5,261 nt of DNA from CAYSIX01 sp964431205 (GTDB taxonomy: Bacteria; Planctomycetota; Phycisphaerae; Phycisphaerales; Phycisphaeraceae), in contig CAYSIX010000265.1 in the NCBI GenBank assembly GCA_964431205.1, positions 1 to 5,261 of the forward strand, read 5' to 3'. The notes below the pieces were generated by a model. The model saw nothing but the letters and a program-made list of their open reading frames with translations, ran no database searches and was not told the origin of the DNA. A program made the position numbers and the translations under genes. Each line of letters opens with the position of its first letter. The stretch's first letter is position 1. Positions 1 to 5,261 of this stretch are shown one piece after another.

Positions 1-259
1 GGGTTGGTGCGGTGGCGTGGGGCGAGTTCGTGTGCATGGCGTTGGTGGCGGACCGTCTGTCGCCGCCGCGTCGGCGTGGTCTGGCGCGTGGGCTGAAGGG
101 CATGGCGGCGGCGGCGGGTGCGGGGTCGCTGGCCTGGGCGGCGTTGGGAACCTCTGACCCCGCCGACTCCGCCCGCCGTTGTGACGCCCTGACGCCCGCC
201 CTACAATGCCGCCGCACCCAGCCCTCAGCCGTCCGGCTTATCACGGAGACCCACGCACC
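1..259. other. Upstream region without an identifiable gene
   Basis: No product is recognisable here. The plus frame starting at base 3 is open from the window edge and for roughly its first 150 bases has coding-like G-ending codons, including a small hydrophobic Ala/Gly-rich stretch. It has no stop before the phosphofructokinase start and runs on as a Ser/Thr/Pro-rich shadow inside that gene, so it cannot be a normal gene as it stands. A plus frame ending with TGA at 155-157 is very glycine-rich and less convincing. The segment could be the frameshifted tail of an upstream gene or plain intergenic DNA. The promoter and ribosome-binding site of the next gene lie in its right part. Confidence 0.3.
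179..207 (+). promoter_or_regulatory. Sigma70-like promoter for phosphofructokinase
   Basis: A -35-like TTGTGA (179-184) and a -10-like TACAAT (202-207) are separated by exactly 17 bases. The -10 matches TATAAT at five of six positions and the -35 matches TTGACA at four of six, which stands out in such GC-rich sequence. Transcription would begin near 213-216 and leave a leader of about 45 bases before the ATG at 260. A GGAG at 245-248 is the likely ribosome-binding site, with an 11-base spacer that is slightly long. The alternative ATG at 206 overlaps the -10 box, which argues against it as the translation start. Based on sequence match only. Confidence 0.5.
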
Positions 260-1477
260 ATGGCCCACGCCGCCATCGCAGGCAACGTCGTCATTGGGCA
301 GTCCGGCGGGCCCACCGCCGTCATCAACCAGTCCCTCGTCGGCGTCGTTGAGACCCTCCGCGGCGTCGAGCGCATCGGCAAGATCCTCGGCGCCCACCAC
401 GCCGTCGCCGGCATCGTCAAGAACGACTTCATCGAGCTTCAGGACATCCCCCAGGACCGGCTCGACCGCGTCGCCCGCACGCCCTCCTCCGCCCTCGGCT
501 CCTCCCGCGACAAGCCCGACCGCGACTACTGCCAACGCATCTTCAAGGTCTTCGAGCAGAACAACGTCCGCTACTTCTTCTACATCGGCGGCAACGACAG
601 CTCCGACACGTGCCGCATCGTCAACGAGCTGGCGCGCGAGGTCGGCTACGAGCTGCGATGCTTTCACGTGCCCAAGACCATCGATAACGACCTGATGCAC
701 AACGACCACACCCCCGGCTACGCATCGGCCGCCAAGTTCGTCGCCCAGGCCTTCATCGGCGACAACCTGGACAACCGCGCCCTGCCCGGCATCAAGATCA
801 ACGTCGTCATGGGCCGACACGCCGGCTTCCTCACCGCCGCCTCCATGCTCGGCCGACAGCACGACGACGACGGGCCCCACCTGATCTACGTCCCCGAGGT
901 CCCCTTCGACCTCGACCGCTTCCTCGCCGACATCGACAAGACCATGTCCCGACACGGCCGGTGCGTCATCGCCGTCTCCGAAGGCATCCACGACAAGGAG
1001 GGCACCCCCATGCTCTACAAGCTCGCCATGGACCTGATCGGCGAGCTGGAGCGGGATCAGCACGGCAACGTCCAGCTCTCGGGCACCGGCGCCCTGGGCG
1101 ACTTCCTGGCCAACGTCATCAAGGACCGGCTGCAGGTCAGCCGCGTCCGCGCCGACACCTTCGGGTACCTGCAACGCAGCTTCGCCGGCTGCGTCTCGGA
1201 CACCGACGCCGAGGAGGCCCGCGCCGTCGGCCGGTTCGCCGCCGAGCTCGCCCTGTCGGACAACCTCGACGGCTCGGTCGCCATTCAACGCGCCGCCGCC
1301 GACCCCTACCGCGTGACCTACAAGCGCATCGAGCTCAGCGACGTCGCCGCCAAAACCCGTACGCTCGACCCGAAGTACATCGTCGACCATCACGACATCG
1401 ACCCCAGCTTCCGCGAGTACCTGGCCCCGCTGGTCGGCAAGCTGCCCACCGTCGAGTTCCTGCGCCTGCGCGGCTGA
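260..1477 (+). CDS. pfp: 6-phosphofructokinase, probably pyrophosphate-dependent
   Basis: A complete 405-residue cytoplasmic enzyme that phosphorylates fructose 6-phosphate to fructose 1,6-bisphosphate in glycolysis. The reaction is reversible if PPi is the phosphoryl donor. Visible family motifs, in order: the N-terminal phosphate-donor loop GQSGGPTAVINQS (13-25); GGNDSSD (110-116); the catalytic PKTIDND (138-144), with the base Asp in TIDND; MGRHAGF (184-190), the fructose-6-phosphate contact; PE at 212-213; and GYLQRS (302-307). In ATP-dependent enzymes of the E. coli type the second motif is GGDGS and the third begins PGTIDND. Asp at the Gly position and Lys in PKTIDND are the usual marks of PPi use, so PPi is the better guess, although the Asn in GGNDS is a variant. 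The length is normal for the PPi-type group. I chose the ATG at 260 because the conserved N-terminus begins just after it and an upstream ATG at 206 lies inside the predicted -10 box. It appears monocistronic: the next plus-strand gene is 346 bases away. Confidence 0.93.
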   Translation: MAHAAIAGNVVIGQSGGPTAVINQSLVGVVETLRGVERIGKILGAHHAVAGIVKNDFIELQDIPQDRLDRVARTPSSALGSSRDKPDRDYCQRIFKVFEQNNVRYFFYIGGNDSSDTCRIVNELAREVGYELRCFHVPKTIDNDLMHNDHTPGYASAAKFVAQAFIGDNLDNRALPGIKINVVMGRHAGFLTAASMLGRQHDDDGPHLIYVPEVPFDLDRFLADIDKTMSRHGRCVIAVSEGIHDKEGTPMLYKLAMDLIGELERDQHGNVQLSGTGALGDFLANVIKDRLQVSRVRADTFGYLQRSFAGCVSDTDAEEARAVGRFAAELALSDNLDGSVAIQRAAADPYRVTYKRIELSDVAAKTRTLDPKYIVDHHDIDPSFREYLAPLVGKLPTVEFLRLRG

Positions 1478-1823
1478 GGACCGCGCAATCGGCCGCCTCA
1501 CGCGCGCTCGGTTTCGACCTGATGACACGATCGGCCGGCGTTTCCGAATGAGATTCGCCCCGACCATGGCTTGCGCTGCCGCGACCGTCACACCGCTGAG
1601 CTGCTCGGCTCGTCCGACCATGCCCCGACTCCGAGGGACAAGCACACGCCGGCCAACCCGCGGCCAATGGCGATCCCCGGCGTCGCCGGCATGACCGGAT
1701 TTCGTCAAGTCTGTGCAACGAGTGCTTTACTGCCTTTTGTTTCAGGCGGGTTACACTCACGCAGGAGCGCGCCTGTCGCGATGACGTGGCGCGATCTGCG
1801 ATCTGATCATGAGGAACCAGGCC
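1478..1823. other. Intergenic region between phosphofructokinase and pectate lyase
   Basis: This 346-base stretch has no convincing gene. Open frames crossing it have composition unlike protein and overlap the pectate lyase out of frame. No clear hairpin followed by a T-run ends the phosphofructokinase gene. A TACACT at 1752-1757 could be a -10 box for the lyase, but the best -35-like hexamer (TTTACT, 1726-1731) is 20 bases away, so the promoter is uncertain. A tandem GCGATCT repeat (1791-1804) sits directly before the lyase ribosome-binding site. Confidence 0.55.
1811..1816 (+). promoter_or_regulatory. Ribosome-binding site setting the pectate lyase start
   Basis: GAGGAA lies seven bases before the ATG at 1824 and is a good Shine-Dalgarno match with ideal spacing. 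It overlaps the alternative upstream ATG at 1809, which has no purine-rich site of its own. This favours 1824 as the real start. Confidence 0.7.
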
Positions 1824-2912
1824 ATGCATCAACGACTGAGATTTCTCTCGGGACTCCTGCTGCTGGCGTTCGGATCCACGGGTGTCTTCGGGCAGGCGGC
1901 GAACTGGCGAGACGCGCAGCGGCATGACGCTGAGTGGTACGCGACGGACGAGGCCGCCCGCATCGCGGCAAACGTGCGCTTCTGTCAGCATGACAACGGC
2001 GGGTGGCACAAGAACTTCGACTACACCCGCCGGCTTAACGACGCCGACAGGGCACGCTTGATCGAGGCCCGCGACAAGTCCTCGACCATCGACAACGGCG
2101 CCACGACGATGGAGATGATCTACCTCGCCCGCGTGTTCCAGGCCACCGGGCAGCAGAGGTACCGCGAGGCGTTCTTGCGGGGGTTCGATTACCTGATCGA
2201 GATGCAATACGACAACGGCGGCTGGCCGCAATACTACCCGTTGATCGGCGGCTATCACGACGCGATCACCTACAACGACGACGCGATGATTCGTGTGATG
2301 AACCTGCTGCGCGACGTCGCCCGCCGGGAGCCGCTGTATCGCTTCGTGGACGAGGCCCGCCGCGTCGAGGCGCGGGCGGCCGTGGATAAAGGCATCCGGT
2401 GCATCCTGGATACGCAGATCATCGTTGACGGCAGACGGACGGCGTGGTGCGCCCAGCACGACGAGGCGACCTTCGAGCCGACGAGAGGCCGCGCGTTCGA
2501 GCCGCCATCCATCAGCGGTGCGGAGAGTGTGCCGATCGTGGAGTTTCTGATGGGGATCGGGGAGCCGAGCCCGCGGGTGATCGAGGCGGTGCAGTCCGCC
2601 GTCCGCTGGTTTGACCAGACAAAGCTGACCGGCATCAAGGTGGTTCGGTTCCAGAACGATGGTCAAAGCGACCGCAAGGTCGTGCAGAGCGACGCTGCGA
2701 ATCCGCGGTGGGCCCGGTTCTACGAGATCGGGACGAACCGGCCGATCTTTGCCGGCCACGACGGCGTGGTCAAGTACCGCATGGCGGAGATCGAGCGCGA
2801 GCGCCGCGGCAACTATAGCTGGTACTCGGGGCGGGCGCGCGCCTTGCTCGACGAATACCCCGCCTGGCAGAAACGGTTCGCACCGGACGCGAACGTGCTG
2901 GCCAAGCGGTAG
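1824..2912 (+). CDS. pelA: Secreted pectate lyase, polysaccharide lyase family 10
   Basis: This encodes a 362-residue precursor of a PL10 pectate lyase, which cleaves polygalacturonate by beta-elimination, normally with calcium, outside the cytoplasm. A signal peptide is visible: basic start (MHQRLRF), hydrophobic core about residues 9-19, and likely cleavage near VFG-QA (about 23-26). The rest is a single catalytic domain with no carbohydrate-binding or anchoring module. Family motifs: NGGWHKN (58-64), STIDNGAT (87-94), DNGGWPQYYP (130-139), YNDDAM (150-155), WCAQHDE (208-214), RAFEPPSIS (223-231) and RFYEIGTNRP (298-307). From what is known of PL10, the acidic/Asn residues in the STIDNGAT and WCAQHDE motifs line the active site, and the Arg of RAFEPPSIS is the likely catalytic base; all are present, so the enzyme looks active. 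The start at 1824 rests on the GAGGAA site; 1809 would add five residues. No transporter, regulator or other pectin gene lies in the window. Confidence 0.92.
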   Translation: MHQRLRFLSGLLLLAFGSTGVFGQAANWRDAQRHDAEWYATDEAARIAANVRFCQHDNGGWHKNFDYTRRLNDADRARLIEARDKSSTIDNGATTMEMIYLARVFQATGQQRYREAFLRGFDYLIEMQYDNGGWPQYYPLIGGYHDAITYNDDAMIRVMNLLRDVARREPLYRFVDEARRVEARAAVDKGIRCILDTQIIVDGRRTAWCAQHDEATFEPTRGRAFEPPSISGAESVPIVEFLMGIGEPSPRVIEAVQSAVRWFDQTKLTGIKVVRFQNDGQSDRKVVQSDAANPRWARFYEIGTNRPIFAGHDGVVKYRMAEIERERRGNYSWYSGRARALLDEYPAWQKRFAPDANVLAKR

Positions 2913-3408
2913 GCGGGCGTATCCACACCTGCGCGTGATTCTGCTATCGGGTGGTTGGGCGAGCGGCTGGCTGGGTGACCTGCCCCCAACAGGCAACTGG
3001 TCTGGAAACTGGTCACGAACTGGTCTGGAAACTGGTCTGGTTCGCGGGCGCGCGTTGTTCAAACCAGACCAGTTGCCGACGTGAGCACGCCCGACGCAAG
3101 GCGGCGAGACGCGGCGGGGCCGTCCGACGCCGATGGCGATGTAGCGTTTCGCGTGTGACCTGCGGGCGCACATGGGCGGCCTTCCTTCGGGGTCTGCGTT
3201 GGCGCGCGGCCCGGACGCCGCCGCGCGATCGTTGTTTCTACAAATGGATGAAGGGACGCCCCCGTGCGCACGCCGTGACATACCCGCGGCCGCAGGCCGT
3301 CACAAATCCTGACCGGTCGAGCATTTGCCGTCTCGACTTCACAAACGCGACAAGGATGCCCGCGGCCGCCTGCGCGCGCATGGACAAGTCATGGGGCGAC
3401 GCGACCTG
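2913..3408. other. Intergenic region between pectate lyase and the YcxB-like gene
   Basis: This 496-base convergent gap carries no credible gene. Frames open across it on either strand are rich in Arg and low-complexity residues and show no domain or good start. Its left part contains the repeat element at 2992-3077. Further right, the 11-mer CCCGCGGCCGC occurs twice (3283-3293 and 3359-3369), probably by GC-rich chance. I see no hairpin with a T-run that would be a standard terminator for either flanking gene. Confidence 0.5.
2992..3077. repeat. Tandem/inverted AACTGGTC repeat element
   Basis: AACTGGTC occurs four times in direct orientation, beginning at 2995, 3007, 3018 and 3030, as units of 12, 11, 12 and 12 bases (AACTGGTCTGGA with small variants). 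An inverted copy, GACCAGTT, lies at 3067-3074. The outer ends form a perfect 14-bp inverted repeat: GGCAACTGGTCTGG (2992-3005) and CCAGACCAGTTGCC (3064-3077). The inverted copy can also pair with the fourth unit over 13 bp (AACTGGTCTGGTT 3030-3042 with 3062-3074), leaving a 19-base loop. A transcript could therefore fold in competing ways. No target-site duplication is seen outside the ends. It starts 79 bases after the lyase stop and might terminate transcription, but it lacks a T-run. It could instead be a dispersed small repeat or a protein-binding array. Confidence 0.8.
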
Positions 3409-3915
3409 TCACAGCTCACGATAATCGGCAATGTTTTCGCGCGCGAGGCGCATCGCTTCAGCGACGGACTCGCTGTCAGCCGCGCTGTCGGGCAACCAAT
3501 ATGATCGTTGAGATGCCGCGAACAGGAGCAGACCGTCCGGGAAACGTCTGGCGCGCCTGAAAAGGGCCCACTTCAAATGGCCCTCGGACAATTCGCCTTG
3601 CATTGAGAGGCCATCTTGCGTCAGGTGGACGATGAATCGCTCACGCGGTGGCGGCGCCTGGCGAAATGACCGTCGTACTCGCCATTCATCGATCTTAGGC
3701 AAGGCGATCACGGTGACCAGTACCCCACCCAGAAAGAGCCATCCGACGGGAATGTCGTCAACGACCATGAAGCCCGCGACGGCCAACGCCAACACGACGG
3801 CAACAGCGAGGAGCATCCGCATCACGAACCGCCCGCGATCTTGCTGTCGGATGCGACGCAACATCGTAATGGCGTATGCCTCATCGGCTTGAAAGCTGTA
3901 CTCAGCTGCCATCAT
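3409..3915 (-). CDS. YcxB-like two-helix membrane protein
   Basis: A predicted 168-residue inner-membrane protein of unknown function. A soluble N-terminal stretch (about 1-33) is followed by two hydrophobic helices (about 34-52 and 57-73) and a C-terminal domain (about 90-145) with the YcxB-like pattern: a beta-strand start (ERFIVHLTQDGLSMQ), a central Trp in HLKW (W116), and a short beta-rich end reaching WLP (140-142). In such proteins the C-terminal domain faces the cytoplasm and resembles a small PH-like fold; that is inferred from the family. The start is uncertain because TTG (3918), ATG (3915) and ATG (3912) are consecutive codons. A TAAGG at 3924-3920 precedes them and gives the best spacing (seven bases) for the ATG at 3912. 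A possible 59-codon ORF ends 42 bases upstream on the same strand. Converges with the pectate lyase gene. Confidence 0.72.
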   Translation of the reverse strand: MMAAEYSFQADEAYAITMLRRIRQQDRGRFVMRMLLAVAVVLALAVAGFMVVDDIPVGWLFLGGVLVTVIALPKIDEWRVRRSFRQAPPPRERFIVHLTQDGLSMQGELSEGHLKWALFRRARRFPDGLLLFAASQRSYWLPDSAADSESVAEAMRLARENIADYREL

Positions 3916-3957
3916 CAAACCTTACGCTGGGACCATGTCTCGAGTGTGCGCGAACCT

Positions 3958-4137
3958 TCATGCACGTACGGGCAGAAAAGGCCAGAGATGACGACAGATA
4001 GGGCACGACCCCCCCTGCACGAAGTCTCTTGCGATCAGGCACTCGATCGCCAGCAGGCGCGAAATGATGAAGGCGGCGCACGCTGCGACGCGAAACAACG
4101 CAGACATTCGACGGTCAACCGATGGGGGGAGCTTCAT
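3958..4137 (-). CDS. Possible small membrane protein with a CPIC motif
   Basis: A 59-codon ORF fills most of the gap between the Nudix gene and the YcxB-like gene on the same strand. The product would start MKLPPSVDRRMS, continue with a hydrophobic segment (about 13-36, including ALFRVAACAAFIISRLLAI), and end in a short tail with CPIC (about 45-48, two Cys two residues apart) and HLWPF. An internal ATG at 4107 would begin a 49-residue form directly before the hydrophobic part. No strong ribosome-binding site precedes either start and I recognise no family. The opposite strand is also open here, so it may be chance. If real, it could be co-transcribed with the YcxB-like gene 42 bases downstream. 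Confidence 0.25.
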   Translation of the reverse strand: MKLPPSVDRRMSALFRVAACAAFIISRLLAIECLIARDFVQGGSCPICRHLWPFLPVRA

Positions 4138-4201
4138 AATCCGGATGTCTTACCAGCGAGCGGAGCTTACTGAACCTAACAGACCAATTTCCGCGGGAGC
4201 G

Positions 4202-4624
4202 TCAGGTATTCTGCAACAGATCGAGCGCCCGGTCGAGCAGGTCGCGGCCTTCGTCGAAGGTCAGGCGCCGGCGGGTGCCATCGGCGTCGGCCCAGGCGTA
4301 ATCGGCGACCTCGTCGGCCTGGGGCGTGACGCGGTCGTCGGCCGTGAAGCCGATGAAGTACGTGACCGTCTTGCGGACGACCCGGCCGCGCGTGTTGGTA
4401 AAGACGTAGCTCTCGGTCAGAGGGTGGTCGTCCAGGACGCGGGCGGGATGAAGCCCGGTCTCCTCGGCCAGCTCGCGCGTCGCGGCGTCGAGGGGCGACT
4501 CGCCGGGCTCGGCGTGCCCCTTGGGAAACCCCCAGTGGCCCTTGTGGTGCTGCACGAGCAGGAACCGCCGGACGCCGTCGTGCTCGTGGACGGGGATGAT
4601 GCCGAAGGAGGAGTCAGAAATCAT
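4202..4624 (-). CDS. Nudix hydrolase, Ap4A hydrolase type
   Basis: A 140-residue cytoplasmic single-domain Nudix enzyme. The Nudix box GX5EX7REUXEEXGU is perfect: G36, E42, R50-E51, E54-E55, G57 and L58, with the Glu residues that hold the divalent metal. The approach sequence HWGFPKGH (30-37) and following EPGES resemble bis(5'-nucleosyl)-tetraphosphatases (asymmetrical), which split Ap4A into ATP and AMP. That substrate is inferred; broader (di)nucleotide clean-up or a related pyrophosphohydrolase role is possible. The length is normal for the group. The ATG at 4624 is the only sensible start: the conserved strand (SFGIIPV) begins by residue 6. It has no Shine-Dalgarno; the bases before it belong to a CTGGAAAG-type repeat whose edge is four bases away. 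It lies downstream of lepA on the same strand, separated by 331 bases. Confidence 0.9.
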   Translation of the reverse strand: MISDSSFGIIPVHEHDGVRRFLLVQHHKGHWGFPKGHAEPGESPLDAATRELAEETGLHPARVLDDHPLTESYVFTNTRGRVVRKTVTYFIGFTADDRVTPQADEVADYAWADADGTRRRLTFDEGRDLLDRALDLLQNT

Positions 4625-4628
4625 GGAG

Positions 4629-4646
4629 AACTGGAAAGCTGGAAGA
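4629..4646 (+). repeat. Left arm of inverted CTGGAAAG repeat pair
   Basis: AACTGGAAAGCTGGAA (4629-4644) matches, in inverted orientation and with one mismatch in 16 bases, the sequence at 4930-4945. It consists of two 8-bp units, CTGGAAAG (4631-4638) and CTGGAAGA (4639-4646). It ends four bases from the Nudix start codon and takes the place where a ribosome-binding site would be. Confidence 0.65.
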
Positions 4647-4666
4647 ATGAAACGGCGGAAGGCTTT

Positions 4667-4867
4667 TCACGATGGTGGTGTCGAGCGGGATCGGGTTCGA
4701 CGGATCATGCTCTTGAGGATGCGCCGCAGCTCGTCGGTTTCCTAAAGCAGAGCCGCAATCCGCTCGGCGTTGACGTGGCCGTGGTCGACGACTCGGTCTA
4801 GCAGCTCGGTACGAAGTCGACCGTGACGGTCGATCTGCTGACGAATCGGCTCCTGATGGCTTGTCAT
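4667..4867 (-). pseudogene. Remnant of a four-helix-bundle (S23/Avd-like) protein gene, amber-interrupted
   Basis: On the minus strand an ATG at 4867, preceded seven bases upstream by GGGAG (4879-4875), opens a 42-codon frame ending in TAG (4744-4742). The same frame continues for another 24 codons to TGA at 4669-4667. Read through, the second half (VNAERIAALL, stop, ETDELRRILKSMIRRTRS) resembles the C-terminal helices of four-helix-bundle proteins related to 23S rRNA intervening-sequence proteins and Avd, which often end in a pattern like LLxExxEL..I....TR. One C-to-T change from CAG would explain the TAG. The usual N-terminal two thirds of that family (roughly 120 residues in all) are absent, and the first 25 or so codons do not resemble it. 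It could instead be an intact 42-residue gene; the family match is from memory and is moderate. Confidence 0.45.
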
Positions 4868-4903
4868 TGTATAGCTCCCAGTCGCTCCCCCGTGTTTTCT
4901 CCG

Positions 4904-4945
4904 ATTTACTGCTTTACTGCTTTCCAGTTTTCCAGCTTTTCAGTT
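4904..4945 (-). repeat. Right arm: five tandem 8-bp CTGGAAAG-like units
   Basis: Read on the minus strand from 4943 to 4904, five 8-bp units follow each other: CTGAAAAG, CTGGAAAA, CTGGAAAG, CAGTAAAG and CAGTAAAT. The outer 16 bases (4945-4930) are an inverted copy of 4629-4644 with one mismatch. Together the arms bracket a 317-bp segment holding the four-helix-bundle remnant. This arm starts 10 bases beyond the lepA stop codon. There is no visible target-site duplication. Confidence 0.65.
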
Positions 4946-4955
4946 TTGGCTTGTC

Positions 4956-5261
4956 TCAATCGCCCGGGTCGAGGACGGCCATGAAGGCCTCCTGGGGGAT
5001 GTCGACGGTGCCGATGCGTTTCATGCGTTTCTTGCCCTCTTTCTGTTTTTCGAGGAGCTTGCGTTTGCGGGTGACGTCGCCGCCGTAGCACTTGGCGGTG
5101 ACGTTCTTGCGCATGGCGCGGATGGTTTCGCGGGCGATGATCTTGCCGCCGATGGCGGCCTGGAGGGGGATCTCGAACATGTGGCGGTCGATCTCGTTCT
5201 TGAGCCGGGCGAGCAGGGAGCGGCCGCGGAGCTCGGCCTTGTCGCGGTGGACGATGACCGA
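4956..5261 (-). CDS. lepA: Elongation factor 4 (LepA), C-terminal part
   Basis: The last 101 residues of LepA (EF-4), a ribosome-bound translational GTPase that acts in the cytoplasm and has been linked to back-translocation and 30S assembly. The gene continues past the right edge, so the G domain and the EF-G-like domains are outside the window. The visible part includes the end of domain V (IVHRDKA near the edge, then [20 protein letters not shown]) and the LepA-specific C-terminal domain: [12 protein letters not shown], the basic stretch [16 protein letters not shown], and the near-invariant ending [15 protein letters not shown]. The C-terminus is complete, with a short DPGD tail before TGA. 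This conserved end makes identification secure. It reads toward the Nudix gene, but a 331-base repeat-bounded segment separates them. Confidence 0.97.
   Translation of the reverse strand, partial: SVIVHRDKAELRGRSLLARLKNEIDRHMFEIPLQAAIGGKIIARETIRAMRKNVTAKCYGGDVTRKRKLLEKQKEGKKRMKRIGTVDIPQEAFMAVLDPGD

Noticed and set aside
206..259. Extension of phosphofructokinase to the ATG at 206
   Set aside because: The extra 18 residues do not look like the family's N-terminus, there is no ribosome-binding site, and the ATG overlaps the predicted -10 box.
12..695. A 227-codon plus-strand frame from the left edge
   Set aside because: It overlaps the phosphofructokinase by over 400 bases in another frame and becomes Ser/Thr/Pro-rich there. 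Only its first part is kept, as an uncertain observation.
1571..1927. A 118-codon plus-strand frame before and into the pectate lyase
   Set aside because: It overlaps the lyase signal-peptide region out of frame and shows no protein-like composition.
2992..3077. A CRISPR-like array
   Set aside because: The units are only 11-12 bases, directly abutting, with no unique spacers and no cas genes nearby.
1335..3281. A 648-codon open frame on the minus strand spanning the pectate lyase
   Set aside because: It is antisense to the whole of the PL10 gene, which has strong family motifs, and the product is Arg/Pro/Val-rich without any domain. GC-rich codon use leaves the opposite strand open.
3283..3369. 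Two copies of CCCGCGGCCGC
   Set aside because: Short GC-only palindromic sequence is likely by chance in this composition and nothing else around the copies matches.
2951..3424. A 157-codon plus-strand frame downstream of the pectate lyase
   Set aside because: It runs through the repeat element, is Arg/Trp/Cys-rich, has no good start and no recognisable domain.
4064..4801. A 245-codon plus-strand open frame
   Set aside because: It lies opposite the Nudix gene, whose Nudix box is perfect, and its Gly/Val-rich sequence is typical of an antisense shadow.

Overview
This is a GC-rich bacterial chromosomal segment whose genes use mostly G- or C-ending codons. The gene mix suits Planctomycetota (possibly a Phycisphaerae-like lineage): a PPi-type phosphofructokinase, a secreted family-10 pectate lyase, a YcxB-like membrane protein, an Ap4A-hydrolase-type Nudix enzyme and LepA. 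The taxonomic placement is inference only; no rRNA or other decisive marker is present.

Layout. Bases 1-259 hold no identifiable gene, but a good sigma70-like promoter at 179-207 leads into a complete phosphofructokinase gene (260-1477, +). A 346-bp gap without a recognisable gene follows. Next is a secreted PL10 pectate lyase (1824-2912, +), whose start is set by a clear Shine-Dalgarno sequence. Downstream, 2913-3408 has no credible gene but contains an 86-bp element (2992-3077) made of four tandem AACTGGTC-type units plus an inverted copy, so the ends form a perfect 14-bp inverted repeat.

The right part is read from the minus strand. In transcription order it holds the 3' end of lepA (4956 to beyond 5261), an intergenic element (about 4629-4945), a Nudix hydrolase (4202-4624), a possible 59-codon membrane ORF (3958-4137) and a YcxB-like two-helix membrane protein (3409-3915). 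The intergenic element is bracketed by inverted CTGGAAAG-type 8-bp repeats. It contains what looks like the C-terminal end of a four-helix-bundle (23S rRNA intervening-sequence/Avd-like) protein, interrupted by an amber codon.

The genes do not form one pathway. Phosphofructokinase (central carbon metabolism) and the pectate lyase (extracellular polysaccharide breakdown) are each probably transcribed separately. LepA and the Nudix enzyme are housekeeping functions separated by the repeat-bounded cassette. No complete new multi-gene system is visible. The two repeat structures and the degraded cassette are the most unusual parts.
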